The notes: a model not told the origin generated them from the letters alone. A stretch of DNA of 64,000 nucleotides from Brevibacterium sp. CCUG 69071 (GCF_021023135.1 NZ_PGFV01000009.1:59788-123787), one strand, 5' to 3'; numbered from the stretch's first letter, positions 9,441-17,891 are shown. A program made the numbers and translations.

Positions 9441-9830
9441 TCAGACGAGAATGGCGGTCATCTCGGATTGGATGAGTATGTGGTCGCGGGTCGTGCCCAG
9501 GGTGACCTGTCGCACGGGCCGGTCGTTGTCGTTCGGGAAGATCTCCAGCCAGCGTCGATTGAGGATCTCTCTGACTGCGACCGACTGGATGCGCACGGAA
9601 AGCTTGATGACGTCGGCCCATGACCCTCCGGCCTCGGTGAGGATGGACTCCAGGCGGTCGAACATCAATAAACACTGCTCGCCGGGGTCAGCCGAGAACT
9701 CGTTCGGGTCGGAACCCCTCCCGCCTCCGTGGATCGCGCCGGTCATCAATGTGCCGCCGATGACACAGGCCGCCGGGATCGGATTCTCGTGGCTGAATCC
9801 GGAGATATAGAGACTGCGTCGTTGCGTCAT
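9441..9830 (-). CDS. RidA/YjgF-family protein
   Basis: A 129-residue protein with the RidA/YjgF/UK114 fold signature: SGFSHENPIPAACVIGGTLMTGAI near the N-terminus, a central GGSWADVIKLSVRI helix, and a short C-terminal strand. RidA proteins deaminate reactive enamine/imine intermediates; divergent members sit in catabolic operons where they tautomerise or hydrolyse pathway intermediates. ATG at 9830 was preferred over a TTG at 9845 because GAGGAG lies 9 bases upstream. The classic RidA C-terminal Arg/Glu motif is not obvious, so this is probably a pathway-specific subgroup. It is the first gene of the minus-strand arm with the amidohydrolase and MFS genes. Confidence 0.75.
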   Translation of the reverse strand: MTQRRSLYISGFSHENPIPAACVIGGTLMTGAIHGGGRGSDPNEFSADPGEQCLLMFDRLESILTEAGGSWADVIKLSVRIQSVAVREILNRRWLEIFPNDNDRPVRQVTLGTTRDHILIQSEMTAILV

Positions 9831-9948
9831 GGGCGGGCTCCTCAACGTTGCCGATCTGGGATCTCACCCTACGAAGCGGGTCAGCAGAGCTTCAAGAGAA
9901 CCTGTGGCGGGATTGATAGGCAACTCGAATAAATGAACGCCGAGCTGT

Positions 9949-10863
9949 TCAGAACGGCTGCATCCACCCTTCGGAACGAGATTTCTGCGTGGCCATTGAC
10001 ACGAATGTCGCGACTGCGGGCGCTGCGCCGCTGCGGTACAGCAGCCTGACCGGCAGCCATGCCGAGTCATCGATGACGGGATGGAGGGACACGGTTCCAC
10101 CGGCGGTGATGTTCTCTGCGACCGACCTCGGCAGAATCGAGAGGCAGTCGGTTCCCTGTAGCGCGGTTAGAGCGCGGTTGCCGGGGAGCGGGTTGTCGAG
10201 GAATTTCGGACTCACCCCGGCTTCGTCGAGCATCTGGTCGATGAGCCCCTGATAGCCGGGGGCGAGATCGTGCGGGGTGACGAAGATGGTCTCATTGCCT
10301 AGGTCGCGCAGCTCCACGCTCTGGGCGCCAGCCAGGCGGTGCCCGCGCGGAATCGCGATGCAGACCTTTTCCCTGGCGACCAGAGTGCTCGACAGGTCCT
10401 CGGGCAGCGGATCGGTCCGTACCAGGCCCAGTTCGGCCCGTCCGCGGAGCACCGCTTCGATGACGTCGCGTTCCCACATCTCCAGAGCATCGATCGACAT
10501 CTCCGGCAGTACGGATCGGCAGGTGGAGACGAGCTTCGGCAGGAACTCGTATCCGACGCTCATAGTGTAGAAGATCGTGAGTCGGCCGTGGCGGCCCGCT
10601 TGTGTCGCCCGAGTTCGTTCGACCGCCCGATCGAGCGAGGTGAGGATCGCATCGATGTCGGACCGGAAGCTCTGCCCAGCGGGAGACAGCTCGACGCGCC
10701 GAGTGCTGCGGGTGAAGAGTTCGACTCCGAGGTGGTCCTCGAGTCTCCTGATTCTCTGGCTGAGAGTCGGCTGCTCGATGCCCAGCGCCAACGCGGCGCG
10801 TCCGAAGTGGAGATCATCGGCCAGCTGGGAGAAAGAGCGCAGTGTCTCCATATCGAGATTCAT
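9949..10863 (-). CDS. LysR-family transcriptional regulator
   Basis: A 304-residue LysR regulator. The N-terminal winged HTH (about 4-63) reads SFSQLADDLHFGRAALALGIEQPTLSQRIRRLE and continues into DHLGVELFTRSTRRVELSPAG. The C-terminal effector-binding domain (about 90-295) is normal in length. Start is ambiguous between 10863 and the ATG three codons later. It is divergent from the DapA-like gene, with a CAAT-N11-ATTG sequence between them, and lies next to the RidA/amidohydrolase/MFS arm. It most likely controls both arms of this catabolic cluster in response to a pathway intermediate (inference). Confidence 0.88.
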   Translation of the reverse strand: MNLDMETLRSFSQLADDLHFGRAALALGIEQPTLSQRIRRLEDHLGVELFTRSTRRVELSPAGQSFRSDIDAILTSLDRAVERTRATQAGRHGRLTIFYTMSVGYEFLPKLVSTCRSVLPEMSIDALEMWERDVIEAVLRGRAELGLVRTDPLPEDLSSTLVAREKVCIAIPRGHRLAGAQSVELRDLGNETIFVTPHDLAPGYQGLIDQMLDEAGVSPKFLDNPLPGNRALTALQGTDCLSILPRSVAENITAGGTVSLHPVIDDSAWLPVRLLYRSGAAPAVATFVSMATQKSRSEGWMQPF

Positions 10864-10876
10864 TCCTGGATTTTAT

Positions 10877-10895
10877 CAATGCCGGTTTCGGATTG
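10877..10895. promoter_or_regulatory. Candidate LysR-type operator (T-N11-A)
   Basis: CAAT at 10877-10880 and ATTG at 10892-10895 form an inverted repeat with an 11-base spacer, matching the general T-N11-A form of LysR sites. It lies in the 106-bp divergent region between the lysR gene and the DapA-like gene. Confidence 0.35.
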
Positions 10896-10969
10896 CTTGA
10901 GTGGCAAAGGTTCGGGTTCTAGTTTGAAGAGACTGCCCTACCCGCGCCAACCGAAACTGCGAGGCTCTT

Positions 10970-11872
10970 ATGAACACCTGTCTTCGAGGTTCAATCACTC
11001 CTCTGGTCACGCCATTCAACGATGACATGACGATCGACTACGGGGCACTGAGGGCCCTGATCGATGAGCAAGTCGAGGCCGGTTCTCACGGAATCTCCGT
11101 GACAGGAACGACGGGAGAACCCGGATCGCTCGTGCTTGCCGAACGGTTGGAGATGATTGAAGCGTCTGCCTCCGCACTCGATCGACGTCTGCCCTTCGTC
11201 CCGGGAACAGGGACGCATCAGCTGCCGGAGACGATCGAGCTGACTCGAAAGGCCGCCGAGGTGGATGCTGATGCCGCACTGATCATCGTGCCCTACTACT
11301 CGAAGCCGACTCAGAACGGCCTCTATGACTGGTATGCGCGGATTGCCAGCTCAGTCGATATAGATATCCTTCTGTACAACATCCCCTCGCGCACCGGTGT
11401 CGAAATTTCACCTGAGACCGTTGGCCGACTCTACCGTGACTTTCCCAATATCATCGGAATGAAGGAGGCCAGCCCGAATTTCTCCCATGCGAACTTCGTC
11501 ATGCAGGATTGCGGTTCGGATTTCTTGCTGTTCTCCGGCCTCGAGGCGCTCTGTTTTCCGATCCTGGCCATCGGCGGCGCCGGTTTCATCAGTGTCACTG
11601 CCAACTTGGTCCCGGCGGAGATCGCTCGACTCTACGAGGTATTCGCCGCAGGTGACTGGGACGCTGCCCGAGCCCTCCACTATCGGCTCCTCGAACTCAA
11701 TGACGTCGTGCTCACCGAGACCAACCCGACGGCTGTGAAATGGCTCCTCGGGCAGATGGGCAAGATCAATCCGAACGTTCGTCCTCCGCTCGTGCCGCTT
11801 TCTGATTCAGGTCGGACGACCGTGGCCGCGGCGGCCGCGACCTGGAACCTCCTGGACGGAGTGCGCGCATGA
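10970..11872 (+). CDS. DapA-family (dihydrodipicolinate synthase/N-acetylneuraminate lyase) aldolase or dehydratase
   Basis: A 300-residue class I aldolase-fold protein. It has the family's Schiff-base lysine (Lys165 in IIGMKEAS), the tyrosine of LLYNIPSRTG (Tyr136), the substrate carboxylate-binding GTTGEPGSL, and the PFVPGTGT and YYSKPTQNG segments. These features fit 4-hydroxy-tetrahydrodipicolinate synthase but are also shared by catabolic members acting on pyruvate-derived keto acids. The position directly upstream of a RraA-like aldolase (ATGA overlap) and next to a LysR regulator favours a catabolic role over lysine synthesis (inference). A true dapA would more often sit near dapB or other biosynthetic genes. 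Confidence 0.78.
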   Translation: MNTCLRGSITPLVTPFNDDMTIDYGALRALIDEQVEAGSHGISVTGTTGEPGSLVLAERLEMIEASASALDRRLPFVPGTGTHQLPETIELTRKAAEVDADAALIIVPYYSKPTQNGLYDWYARIASSVDIDILLYNIPSRTGVEISPETVGRLYRDFPNIIGMKEASPNFSHANFVMQDCGSDFLLFSGLEALCFPILAIGGAGFISVTANLVPAEIARLYEVFAAGDWDAARALHYRLLELNDVVLTETNPTAVKWLLGQMGKINPNVRPPLVPLSDSGRTTVAAAAATWNLLDGVRA

Positions 11873-12579
11873 GTCTGAGTGAATCGACAGTCGCGGCGTT
11901 CGCGTCGGCAGGTACTCCGACGATCGCCAGCCAGTTGCTCAAGCGCGGCTTTCGCGACCAGTACATCCACGGAATCGCAGCGATCTCCGAGGGCAGCAAG
12001 ATCATCGGGCCAGCCTGGACCATGCGCACCATCCCAGCCCGTGAGGACATGGAGGGATTGTGGCCGGGATCCTCACCCGAACCGGGCCTCAGCCTCTTCG
12101 CCGTCGTCGAGTCAGTGCCCCAGGGCAACGTGCTCGTCATCGATTCACACGAAGAGCGACGAACGGCGACAGGGGGAGACATTCTGCTTCATCGTCTGAA
12201 GGCCAAAGGCGCCGCGGGCATCGTTACGGATGGCAGTCTGCGTGACGTCGACGGCATCCGCAGCACCGGGCTGCCCAGCTTCTGTGCTGGAGCCACGGCG
12301 AACGTCAGTCGCAGTCATCTGCGCGTCGTCGAGCAGAATATTCCGATCGGCTGCGGCGGCACAGCGGTCTACCCTGGCGATATCATCGTCGGTGATGCCG
12401 ACGGAGTCCTGGTCGTGCCGGAGCACTGTGCCAATGACGTGGCCAGAGACTCGTGTGAGCAGGAGCTGCTCGAAGAGTATCTCGCCGAGAGAATCCGGAA
12501 TGGGGAATCGCTTGAGGGGATTTATCCTCCCTCCGCGCAGGTCAGAGCCGAATTTGCTGAACAGAGAGGAAAGAAATGA
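11869..12579 (+). CDS. RraA/HMG-CHA aldolase-like protein
   Basis: A 236-residue protein of the RraA-like superfamily, which includes 4-hydroxy-4-methyl-2-oxoglutarate/4-carboxy-4-hydroxy-2-oxoadipate aldolases. Visible segments are TPTIASQLL, GPAWTMRT, the active-site-like AKGAAGIVTDGSLRDVDGI (with the Arg-Asp pair), and VYPGDIIVGDADGVLVVP. These enzymes cleave tertiary hydroxy keto acids to pyruvate at the end of protocatechuate/gallate-type meta pathways. Start and stop overlap both neighbours by ATGA, so it is translationally coupled with the DapA-like gene and the flavin-reductase-like gene. Confidence 0.8.
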   Translation: MSLSESTVAAFASAGTPTIASQLLKRGFRDQYIHGIAAISEGSKIIGPAWTMRTIPAREDMEGLWPGSSPEPGLSLFAVVESVPQGNVLVIDSHEERRTATGGDILLHRLKAKGAAGIVTDGSLRDVDGIRSTGLPSFCAGATANVSRSHLRVVEQNIPIGCGGTAVYPGDIIVGDADGVLVVPEHCANDVARDSCEQELLEEYLAERIRNGESLEGIYPPSAQVRAEFAEQRGKK

Positions 12580-13199
12580 TTATCGAAGCGACTTCGCTGT
12601 CACCGGAGGAGACCTATCGGCTACTTTCCGGTGTCGTCGTACCGCGACCGATCGCCTGGGTGCTGACGCGGACCGGAGACGGTGTAGACAACCTGGCTCC
12701 GTTCAGCTGCTTCACGTTCGTCTCGAACAAGCCGCCGATGCTGGGAATCAACATGGGACGCAAGAAAGGTGCCCGCAAAGACTCGCGCAGCAATATCGAT
12801 GTGTCCGGTGAGTACGTGGTCCACATTCCGACGGCTAGGTTCACAGATGCGGTCCACACCAGCGCGAAGGAGTTCCCTGCCGAGGTCAGCGAGGTCAAAG
12901 TGCTCGGCCTGGAGACGGTGGCCTCGGCGCATGTGAGCGTGCCGCGGTTGCGCAATCTTCCTCTCGCGATGGAATGTCGTTTTCACAGTGCCGTCGCTTA
13001 CGGAGACACCGGGGCCGAGTTCGTCGTCGGTGAAGTTCTGGCATTCCACGTCGATGACCGCATCTATGCGGATGGCAAGATAGATACCGCGCTCCTTGAC
13101 CCGATCGCCCGCATCGGCGGGCCCAAATACTCGACGCTCGGGGAGATCACCACCTTGACCGCGATTGAGCAGACACCGAAGTCCGTGATCCCCAGCTGA
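12576..13199 (+). CDS. Flavin-reductase-like FMN-binding protein
   Basis: A 207-residue split-barrel flavoprotein of the flavin reductase-like group. The N-terminal half has the typical RLLSGVVVPRPIAWVLTRTGDGVDNLAPFS followed by GINMGRKKGARKDSRSNI, the stretch that binds the FMN phosphate. YVVHIPT and GEVLAFHVDD complete the fold. Members either supply reduced flavin to a monooxygenase or carry out flavin-dependent steps themselves. No monooxygenase partner is present in this cluster. It is the last gene of the plus-strand arm, coupled by ATGA to the RraA-like gene. Confidence 0.8.
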   Translation: MIIEATSLSPEETYRLLSGVVVPRPIAWVLTRTGDGVDNLAPFSCFTFVSNKPPMLGINMGRKKGARKDSRSNIDVSGEYVVHIPTARFTDAVHTSAKEFPAEVSEVKVLGLETVASAHVSVPRLRNLPLAMECRFHSAVAYGDTGAEFVVGEVLAFHVDDRIYADGKIDTALLDPIARIGGPKYSTLGEITTLTAIEQTPKSVIPS

Positions 13200-13325
13200 A
13201 CCGGCACTGCTATCCCAGCTGAGCCGACGCTGGCGCTGCGGGTAAACCTGTCATCCACAGCCTCTTGCCAGCTGATGCCTGGATAATTGATCCCAGCCGC
13301 CCACTTGATCACTTTCGGAAGGACC

Positions 13326-13412
13326 ATGGACGACTATCGAAGTCCCAGCTGGGACATCTACTGCTGCATCTCATCACAACTTCATCCCGCGCGGGCAGGT
13401 GGACACCGTTGA
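13326..13412 (+). CDS. Putative 28-residue leader ORF upstream of the CNNM gene
   Basis: A short frame starting at ATG 13326 (MDDYRSPSWDIYCCISSQ...) is preceded by GGAAGG three bases upstream. It ends in a TGA that overlaps the TTG start of the next gene (TTGA, 13409-13412). It contains a perfect 14-bp palindrome (gtcccagctgggac, 13342-13355). The ribosome site and the stop/start overlap suggest a translated, coupled leader peptide. No homology is recognised and its small size makes chance possible. Confidence 0.4.
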   Translation: MDDYRSPSWDIYCCISSQLHPARAGGHR

Positions 13413-14749
13413 CCTGGCTGCTCTCGCTTCTCATCGGACTCCTCGTCGTCCTCCTCATCACCGTGGCCACCGGCTACTTCGTGGCGCAGGAATTCGCGTA
13501 CATGGCCGTCGACCGCTCCCGCCTCGGCGCGCGGTCTGCCGCCGGTGATCGGGCCGCAGATCGGGCTCTGTCGATCACTCGCCGCACCTCATTCATGCTC
13601 TCGGGCGCTCAGCTGGGCATCACCGTGACCGGACTGCTCGTCGGCTATGTCGCTGAACCGCTCATCGGCACCGCCGTCGGAGAGGCCCTCGGCGGGACAC
13701 CGATCCCGCAGGGCACCGGCATCCTCATCGGCACCGTGCTCGCCCTGCTCGCCTCGACGCTCATCCAGATGCTCTTCGGGGAGCTGTTCCCGAAGAACCT
13801 CGCAATCGCCCGCCCCGAGGCGCTCGCCACCTGGCTGGCCCGTTCGACATCGCTCTACCTTGCTGTCTTCGGGTGGCTGATCACGATCTTCGACAAGTCC
13901 TCGAACGTGCTGCTGCGTATCCTCGGCATCGAACCGGTCCACGACGTCGACCATGCCGCGACCCCGCGGGACCTCAAGCACATCGTCGCCGAATCCCGTG
14001 AAAGCGGCGACCTCGTCGACGAGGATTCCCTCATCCTCGACCGGATCCTCGACTTCCCCCAGCAGAGCGTCGAACACGCGACCGTACCCCGCTCCCGGGT
14101 CGACGTCGTCGGCGCCGACATGAGCCTGAGCGAGGCCCGTGGGCTCATGCGCACCGGACATTCCCGGTACCCCGTGCTCGAAGCGGACGGGCAGGTCATC
14201 GGCACGATCGACCTCCTCGACGTCCTCGCTCCCTCCGAGACCACCCTGCGCACCCTCATGCGGGAGCCGGTCTTTGTTCCCGAATCCCTGCCGCTGCCCG
14301 ATGCGGTGCGCATCCTGTCCGATAACCGGACCCAGATCGCCTGTGTCGTCGACGAGTACGGCGGGTTCGCCGGCATCGTCACGATGGAGGACCTCGGCGA
14401 GGAGCTCGTCGGCGACATCGCCGACGAACACGACGTGGCTATCGAGGAGATCATCGAGGCCGGCGACGGCACGTGGACGGCCCCCGGCCTCATCCCCCTC
14501 GACGAGGTGGAGCGTGCCCTGCAGCGGGAACTGCCGGCCACCTCGGCGCAGACCCTGTCCGGGCTCGCCATCGAACATGCCAAGGGCTTCCCCGAGGTGG
14601 GGGAGCGGATCGTCATCGATCTGCCGGTCGACCCTGCGGAGTTCGCCAGCACGGAAACGCCGCGTCCCGCGCGACTGCTCGCCGAGGTGCTCGAGGTGGA
14701 ATCGCACGTGCCCTTCCGGCTGCGGATCGGAATCGAAGTGGACCGATGA
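13409..14749 (+). CDS. CNNM/HlyC-CorC family membrane protein (first of pair)
   Basis: A 446-residue protein with the DUF21/CNNM transmembrane domain (about 5-190), a CBS pair (about 200-335; SRVDVVGADMSLSEARGLM and CVVDEYGGFAGIVTMEDLGEELVGDI), and a C-terminal CorC_HlyC domain (about 350-440). Such proteins are implicated in Mg2+/Co2+ efflux. A TTG at 13409 is proposed as start: it begins right at the first membrane helix (TWLLSLLIGLLVVLLI), has aggtgg upstream, and overlaps the stop of a short leader ORF. The open frame extends to 13265, but that extension is not typical of the family. Its 3' end overlaps the next gene by ATGA. Confidence 0.85.
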   Translation: MTWLLSLLIGLLVVLLITVATGYFVAQEFAYMAVDRSRLGARSAAGDRAADRALSITRRTSFMLSGAQLGITVTGLLVGYVAEPLIGTAVGEALGGTPIPQGTGILIGTVLALLASTLIQMLFGELFPKNLAIARPEALATWLARSTSLYLAVFGWLITIFDKSSNVLLRILGIEPVHDVDHAATPRDLKHIVAESRESGDLVDEDSLILDRILDFPQQSVEHATVPRSRVDVVGADMSLSEARGLMRTGHSRYPVLEADGQVIGTIDLLDVLAPSETTLRTLMREPVFVPESLPLPDAVRILSDNRTQIACVVDEYGGFAGIVTMEDLGEELVGDIADEHDVAIEEIIEAGDGTWTAPGLIPLDEVERALQRELPATSAQTLSGLAIEHAKGFPEVGERIVIDLPVDPAEFASTETPRPARLLAEVLEVESHVPFRLRIGIEVDR

Positions 14750-15780
14750 GCAACCCTTGGGTCATCGCCCTCATCACTGTCCTCATCATCGGGCTCAGCG
14801 CCTTCTTCGTCGCCGTCGAGTTCGCGCTCATCGCCGCCAAGCGGCACCGCCTCGAGGATGCCGCTCCCGGCAGTCGTTCGGCGCGTGCGGCCCTGCGCAG
14901 CTCGACCGAGCTCTCGGTGCTGCTCGCCGGCTCCCAGCTGGGCATCACGGCGTGCACGCTGGCACTCGGCGCAATCACGAAGCCGGCCGTCCACCACTGG
15001 ATCACACCGGTCGCCGAGGCGCTCGGCCTGCCGCTGTGGATCGCCGACATTACCGGCTTCGTCCTCGCGCTCATCATCGTCACCTTCCTCCACCTGGTCG
15101 TCGGTGAGATGGCGCCGAAGTCGTGGGCGGTGGCCCATCCGGAGCGCTCGGCGATCATGCTCGCCGTGCCGATGCGGGCGTTCATGTTCCTCACCCGGCC
15201 GCTGCTGCACGTGCTCAACAACGCCGCGAACGCGTGCCTGCGCATCGTCGGCGTCGATCCCGTCGACGAGGTCGACCGGGCGCATACCTCGGATGATCTG
15301 CGGCAGCTGCTGCGGCATTCGGTGCAGGCGGGCACTCTCGAGCGGGAGTCCTCGGATGCCCTGCTCGGTGCCCTTGAGCTCAGTCGGATCAGCCTCGATG
15401 ACCTCGTTGCAGGACGGGCGGAGCCGGTCGTCGTCGGTCCCGACGCGACCGTCGGGGAAGTCAGCGAAGCCGCACGCAGGACTCGCCACCGGCGTATCCT
15501 CGTGCGCACCGCGGCCGGGCAGGCGGCGACGCACATGGTCCATGTCCGCGACGTGCTCGATTTCGCTTCGGGGGACTCCGTCGCCGAGGTGATGCGTCCG
15601 GTCTCCGTGGTCGCGGGGTCGCTGACTGTGGTCCGGGCCTTCGGTGCGATGCGGGCCGAGTGCACACAGCTCTCGCTGGTCGAACGCAGCGACGGCAGAT
15701 ACGCCGTCGTCACGGTCACCGACGTGCTCACGCATCTGCTCACGGTGGACGGTGCCGAGGAGGCGCGACCCTCTCACTGA
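14746..15780 (+). CDS. CNNM/HlyC-CorC family membrane protein (second of pair)
   Basis: A 344-residue paralogue of the preceding protein: DUF21/CNNM membrane domain (about 1-180: ALITVLIIGLSAFFVAVEFALIAAKRHRLED, LVVGEMAPKSWAVAHPER) and a divergent CBS pair (about 205-335). It lacks the C-terminal CorC_HlyC domain of its partner, which accounts for its shorter length. Paired CNNM genes of this sort are common in actinobacteria, and the ATGA overlap suggests a heteromeric complex (inference). A divalent-cation role is likely but not proven by sequence. Confidence 0.85.
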   Translation: MSNPWVIALITVLIIGLSAFFVAVEFALIAAKRHRLEDAAPGSRSARAALRSSTELSVLLAGSQLGITACTLALGAITKPAVHHWITPVAEALGLPLWIADITGFVLALIIVTFLHLVVGEMAPKSWAVAHPERSAIMLAVPMRAFMFLTRPLLHVLNNAANACLRIVGVDPVDEVDRAHTSDDLRQLLRHSVQAGTLERESSDALLGALELSRISLDDLVAGRAEPVVVGPDATVGEVSEAARRTRHRRILVRTAAGQAATHMVHVRDVLDFASGDSVAEVMRPVSVVAGSLTVVRAFGAMRAECTQLSLVERSDGRYAVVTVTDVLTHLLTVDGAEEARPSH

Positions 15781-15860
15781 TATCGCGATCCTCTGCTCGC
15801 TGCGGCGGACACCGCGCAGAGGCAGCGAACCAGTCGGTCTCCGGTGCGGACGGCGAGGCT

Positions 15861-16628
15861 TCAGCGTCCGTGCCACTCCATCGGGGTCTTCGAGAGAAAG
15901 GACTCGACGGCGGCCGCGAAGTCCTCGCTGCCGTAGACGGAAGCGATGACATCCGAATCGTCGACTGGATCTGAGGAATTGAGGCGGCGGAGATTCTCCT
16001 TGATCGACCACTGGGTGAGAGGGGCGCCGCCTGTGATGGTCGCTATCGTCTGTTCGGCGGCAGTATCAAGATCGTCCTCGACCGAGGTCAGGAAGCCGCT
16101 GACAAATGCTTCCTGAGCATCGACTCGTCGTGCGGTCAGCAGCATGGATGCGACGCGTGGTTCGCCGAAGACGCGCACAAGTCTGCGCAGAGTGCTCGCG
16201 GACAGTGTGTTGCCGAGCGTCTTGGCGATCGGGACCGAGAACGATGCCTTGGGCGAGCCGACGCGGACGTCCGCACAGGCGGCGATTCCTAGGCCGCCGC
16301 CGACGCAATGTCCGTCAATGACAGCGATGACGGGCTTGCCGACAGCAGCGAGAACGCTGAGCACCTCGTCGATTCGCTTCTCATAGGCTACTCCGTCCTC
16401 GCCGGAGAAACCTCTGAACTGGGCGATGTCCGTGCCGGCGACGAAAGCGCGCCCGCCGGCCCCTCGGAGGACGAGCGCTCGGAGGGTCGGATCCTCGTCT
16501 GCCCTTGCCGCTGCCTCGGCGAGGGCCTGGTACATCTCCCAGGTCATCGCGTTCCGGGCCTCGGGCCGGTTGAAGGTGACGTGGAGTGCGGAATCGCGCA
16601 CCTCGGTGATTACGTCGGTTGTCGTCAT
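15861..16628 (-). CDS. Enoyl-CoA hydratase/isomerase family protein
   Basis: A 255-residue crotonase-fold protein. Features: FNRPEARNAMTWEMYQAL, oxyanion-hole segments FVAGTDIAQF and GHCVGGGLGIAACADVRVGS, and a C-terminal trimerisation helix. At the position of one usual catalytic glutamate the protein has ...KTLGNTLSAST, so hydratase versus lyase or isomerase activity cannot be fixed. The start at 16628 follows GGAGG and overlaps the CoA-transferase stop (ATGA). With the CoA-transferase it would activate an organic acid to its CoA ester and hydrate, cleave or isomerise it. Confidence 0.87.
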   Translation of the reverse strand: MTTTDVITEVRDSALHVTFNRPEARNAMTWEMYQALAEAAARADEDPTLRALVLRGAGGRAFVAGTDIAQFRGFSGEDGVAYEKRIDEVLSVLAAVGKPVIAVIDGHCVGGGLGIAACADVRVGSPKASFSVPIAKTLGNTLSASTLRRLVRVFGEPRVASMLLTARRVDAQEAFVSGFLTSVEDDLDTAAEQTIATITGGAPLTQWSIKENLRRLNSSDPVDDSDVIASVYGSEDFAAAVESFLSKTPMEWHGR

Positions 16629-17845
16629 CGCTGGGCCTCCGCTTTCTGTGCTGTTCCGACCGGTGGTGTGAGTTCGTCGAGAATCTTGTCCGTATCGGCA
16701 CCCAGGGAGGGTCCGGCGGTGCCGTGGGTGAGCTGTGACCGTGAGAATCGCATCGGATTGCCCAATTGTCTGACTGATCCGAGTGTGGGGTGCTGTGAGT
16801 CCCAGAAGTAGTTGCGGGCGTTGAGGTGGTCGTCGTTGAATACCTGCTCGAAGTCGTTGATGGGAGCCGCTGGTACTCCGACTCTGTTCATCTCCTCGAG
16901 AATTTCCTCGACCTCTCGTTCGGCGAACTGCTCCTCGATGATTGCGATGAGCGCCTCTCGGTTCTCTAGTCGTTTCGCCGGTTCGGAGAACAGTTCGTTC
17001 TCCTCGAGGAAGGCGAGCTCGAATGCCGAGCAGAATCGCAGCCAGGTCGCCTGGGTGTTCGCTCCGATGGTCACATAGCCGTCCTTGGCCGACACGGCTT
17101 GGTAAGGAGCCTGCGCCTGATGGGCCGAACCGTTTGGGCGACCAACTGTGCCTGCGCCGTAGTAGCTGCCCGCTTCCCACACTGCCAAGGAGACTGCCGA
17201 CTCGAAGAGCGAGACGTCGAGATGCTGGCCCTGGCCAGAGGCTCTCCGTTCGTAGAGTGCGGACACGATACCGAGGGCCATATAGAGAGCGGTCGTGAGG
17301 TCGCAGATCGGGACTCCGACCTTGACGGGAGGTTGATCGGGGAAGCCTGTGATGCTCATAAGCCCTGACCGCGCCTGTGCCATGATGTCGAGACCGGCCA
17401 GCGGTGCAAGAGGACCGTCCTGCCCCCAGCCGGATGCTGAGGCGTAGACAAGCCCGGGGTGGTCGTCCTTGAGATCGTCGTATCCGAACCCCATCTTCTT
17501 CAGCGACCCAGGTCTCAGATTCTCCACGAGGACGTCCGCGTTCTCTAGAAGCGCCTTGAACGAGTTGCGCCCGTCTTCGGATTTGAGGTCGAGCACGATT
17601 GATTCTTTGTTCCGATTGAGCCGCAAGAATGGGCTGGACTCGCCGTCGATGTGGGGACCGGATGCTCGAGTTGAGTCACCGGTGCCGGGGGTCTCGATCT
17701 TGATCACACGTGCCCCCATATCTGCGAGCTGCATCGTCGCGAACGGTCCGGCAATGAAGACCCCGACTTCGAGGACCGTGATCCCTGAGAGGGGGCCAGG
17801 GGAAGTCGTTGGGGAGGGTTCCGCATCTTTGGTCGTCTGGGTCAT
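16625..17845 (-). CDS. CaiB/BaiF (class III) CoA-transferase
   Basis: A 406-residue family III CoA-transferase: ITVLEVGVFIAGPFATMQLADMGARVIKIETP at the N-terminus, the catalytic-aspartate region GLDIMAQARSGLMSITG, and C-terminal LGNPMRFSRS. These enzymes move CoA between carboxylic acids through an aspartyl intermediate. ATG 17845 (MTQTTKD) is preferred over ATG 17869 because GAGGTGG stands just upstream. It is divergent from the gntR gene across a GntR-type operator and coupled to the enoyl-CoA hydratase gene. The acid substrate is unknown. Confidence 0.9.
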   Translation of the reverse strand: MTQTTKDAEPSPTTSPGPLSGITVLEVGVFIAGPFATMQLADMGARVIKIETPGTGDSTRASGPHIDGESSPFLRLNRNKESIVLDLKSEDGRNSFKALLENADVLVENLRPGSLKKMGFGYDDLKDDHPGLVYASASGWGQDGPLAPLAGLDIMAQARSGLMSITGFPDQPPVKVGVPICDLTTALYMALGIVSALYERRASGQGQHLDVSLFESAVSLAVWEAGSYYGAGTVGRPNGSAHQAQAPYQAVSAKDGYVTIGANTQATWLRFCSAFELAFLEENELFSEPAKRLENREALIAIIEEQFAEREVEEILEEMNRVGVPAAPINDFEQVFNDDHLNARNYFWDSQHPTLGSVRQLGNPMRFSRSQLTHGTAGPSLGADTDKILDELTPPVGTAQKAEAQR

Positions 17846-17879
17846 GGTATCCACCTCACTGTGTTGCATATCACTGTCG

Positions 17880-17891
17880 ATTGTCTACAAT
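17880..17891. promoter_or_regulatory. GntR/FadR-type operator
   Basis: attgtctacaat is an inverted repeat (ATTGT/ACAAT) matching the TTGTNNACAA-type consensus of FadR-subfamily GntR regulators. It lies 34 bp upstream of the CoA-transferase start and 67 bp before the divergent gntR start, where a shared regulator would be expected to bind. Confidence 0.65.

Noticed and set aside
10970..11872. Housekeeping dapA of lysine biosynthesis
   Set aside because: The catalytic residues fit, but ATGA coupling to a RraA-like aldolase and the LysR context point to a catabolic family member. Not excluded entirely.
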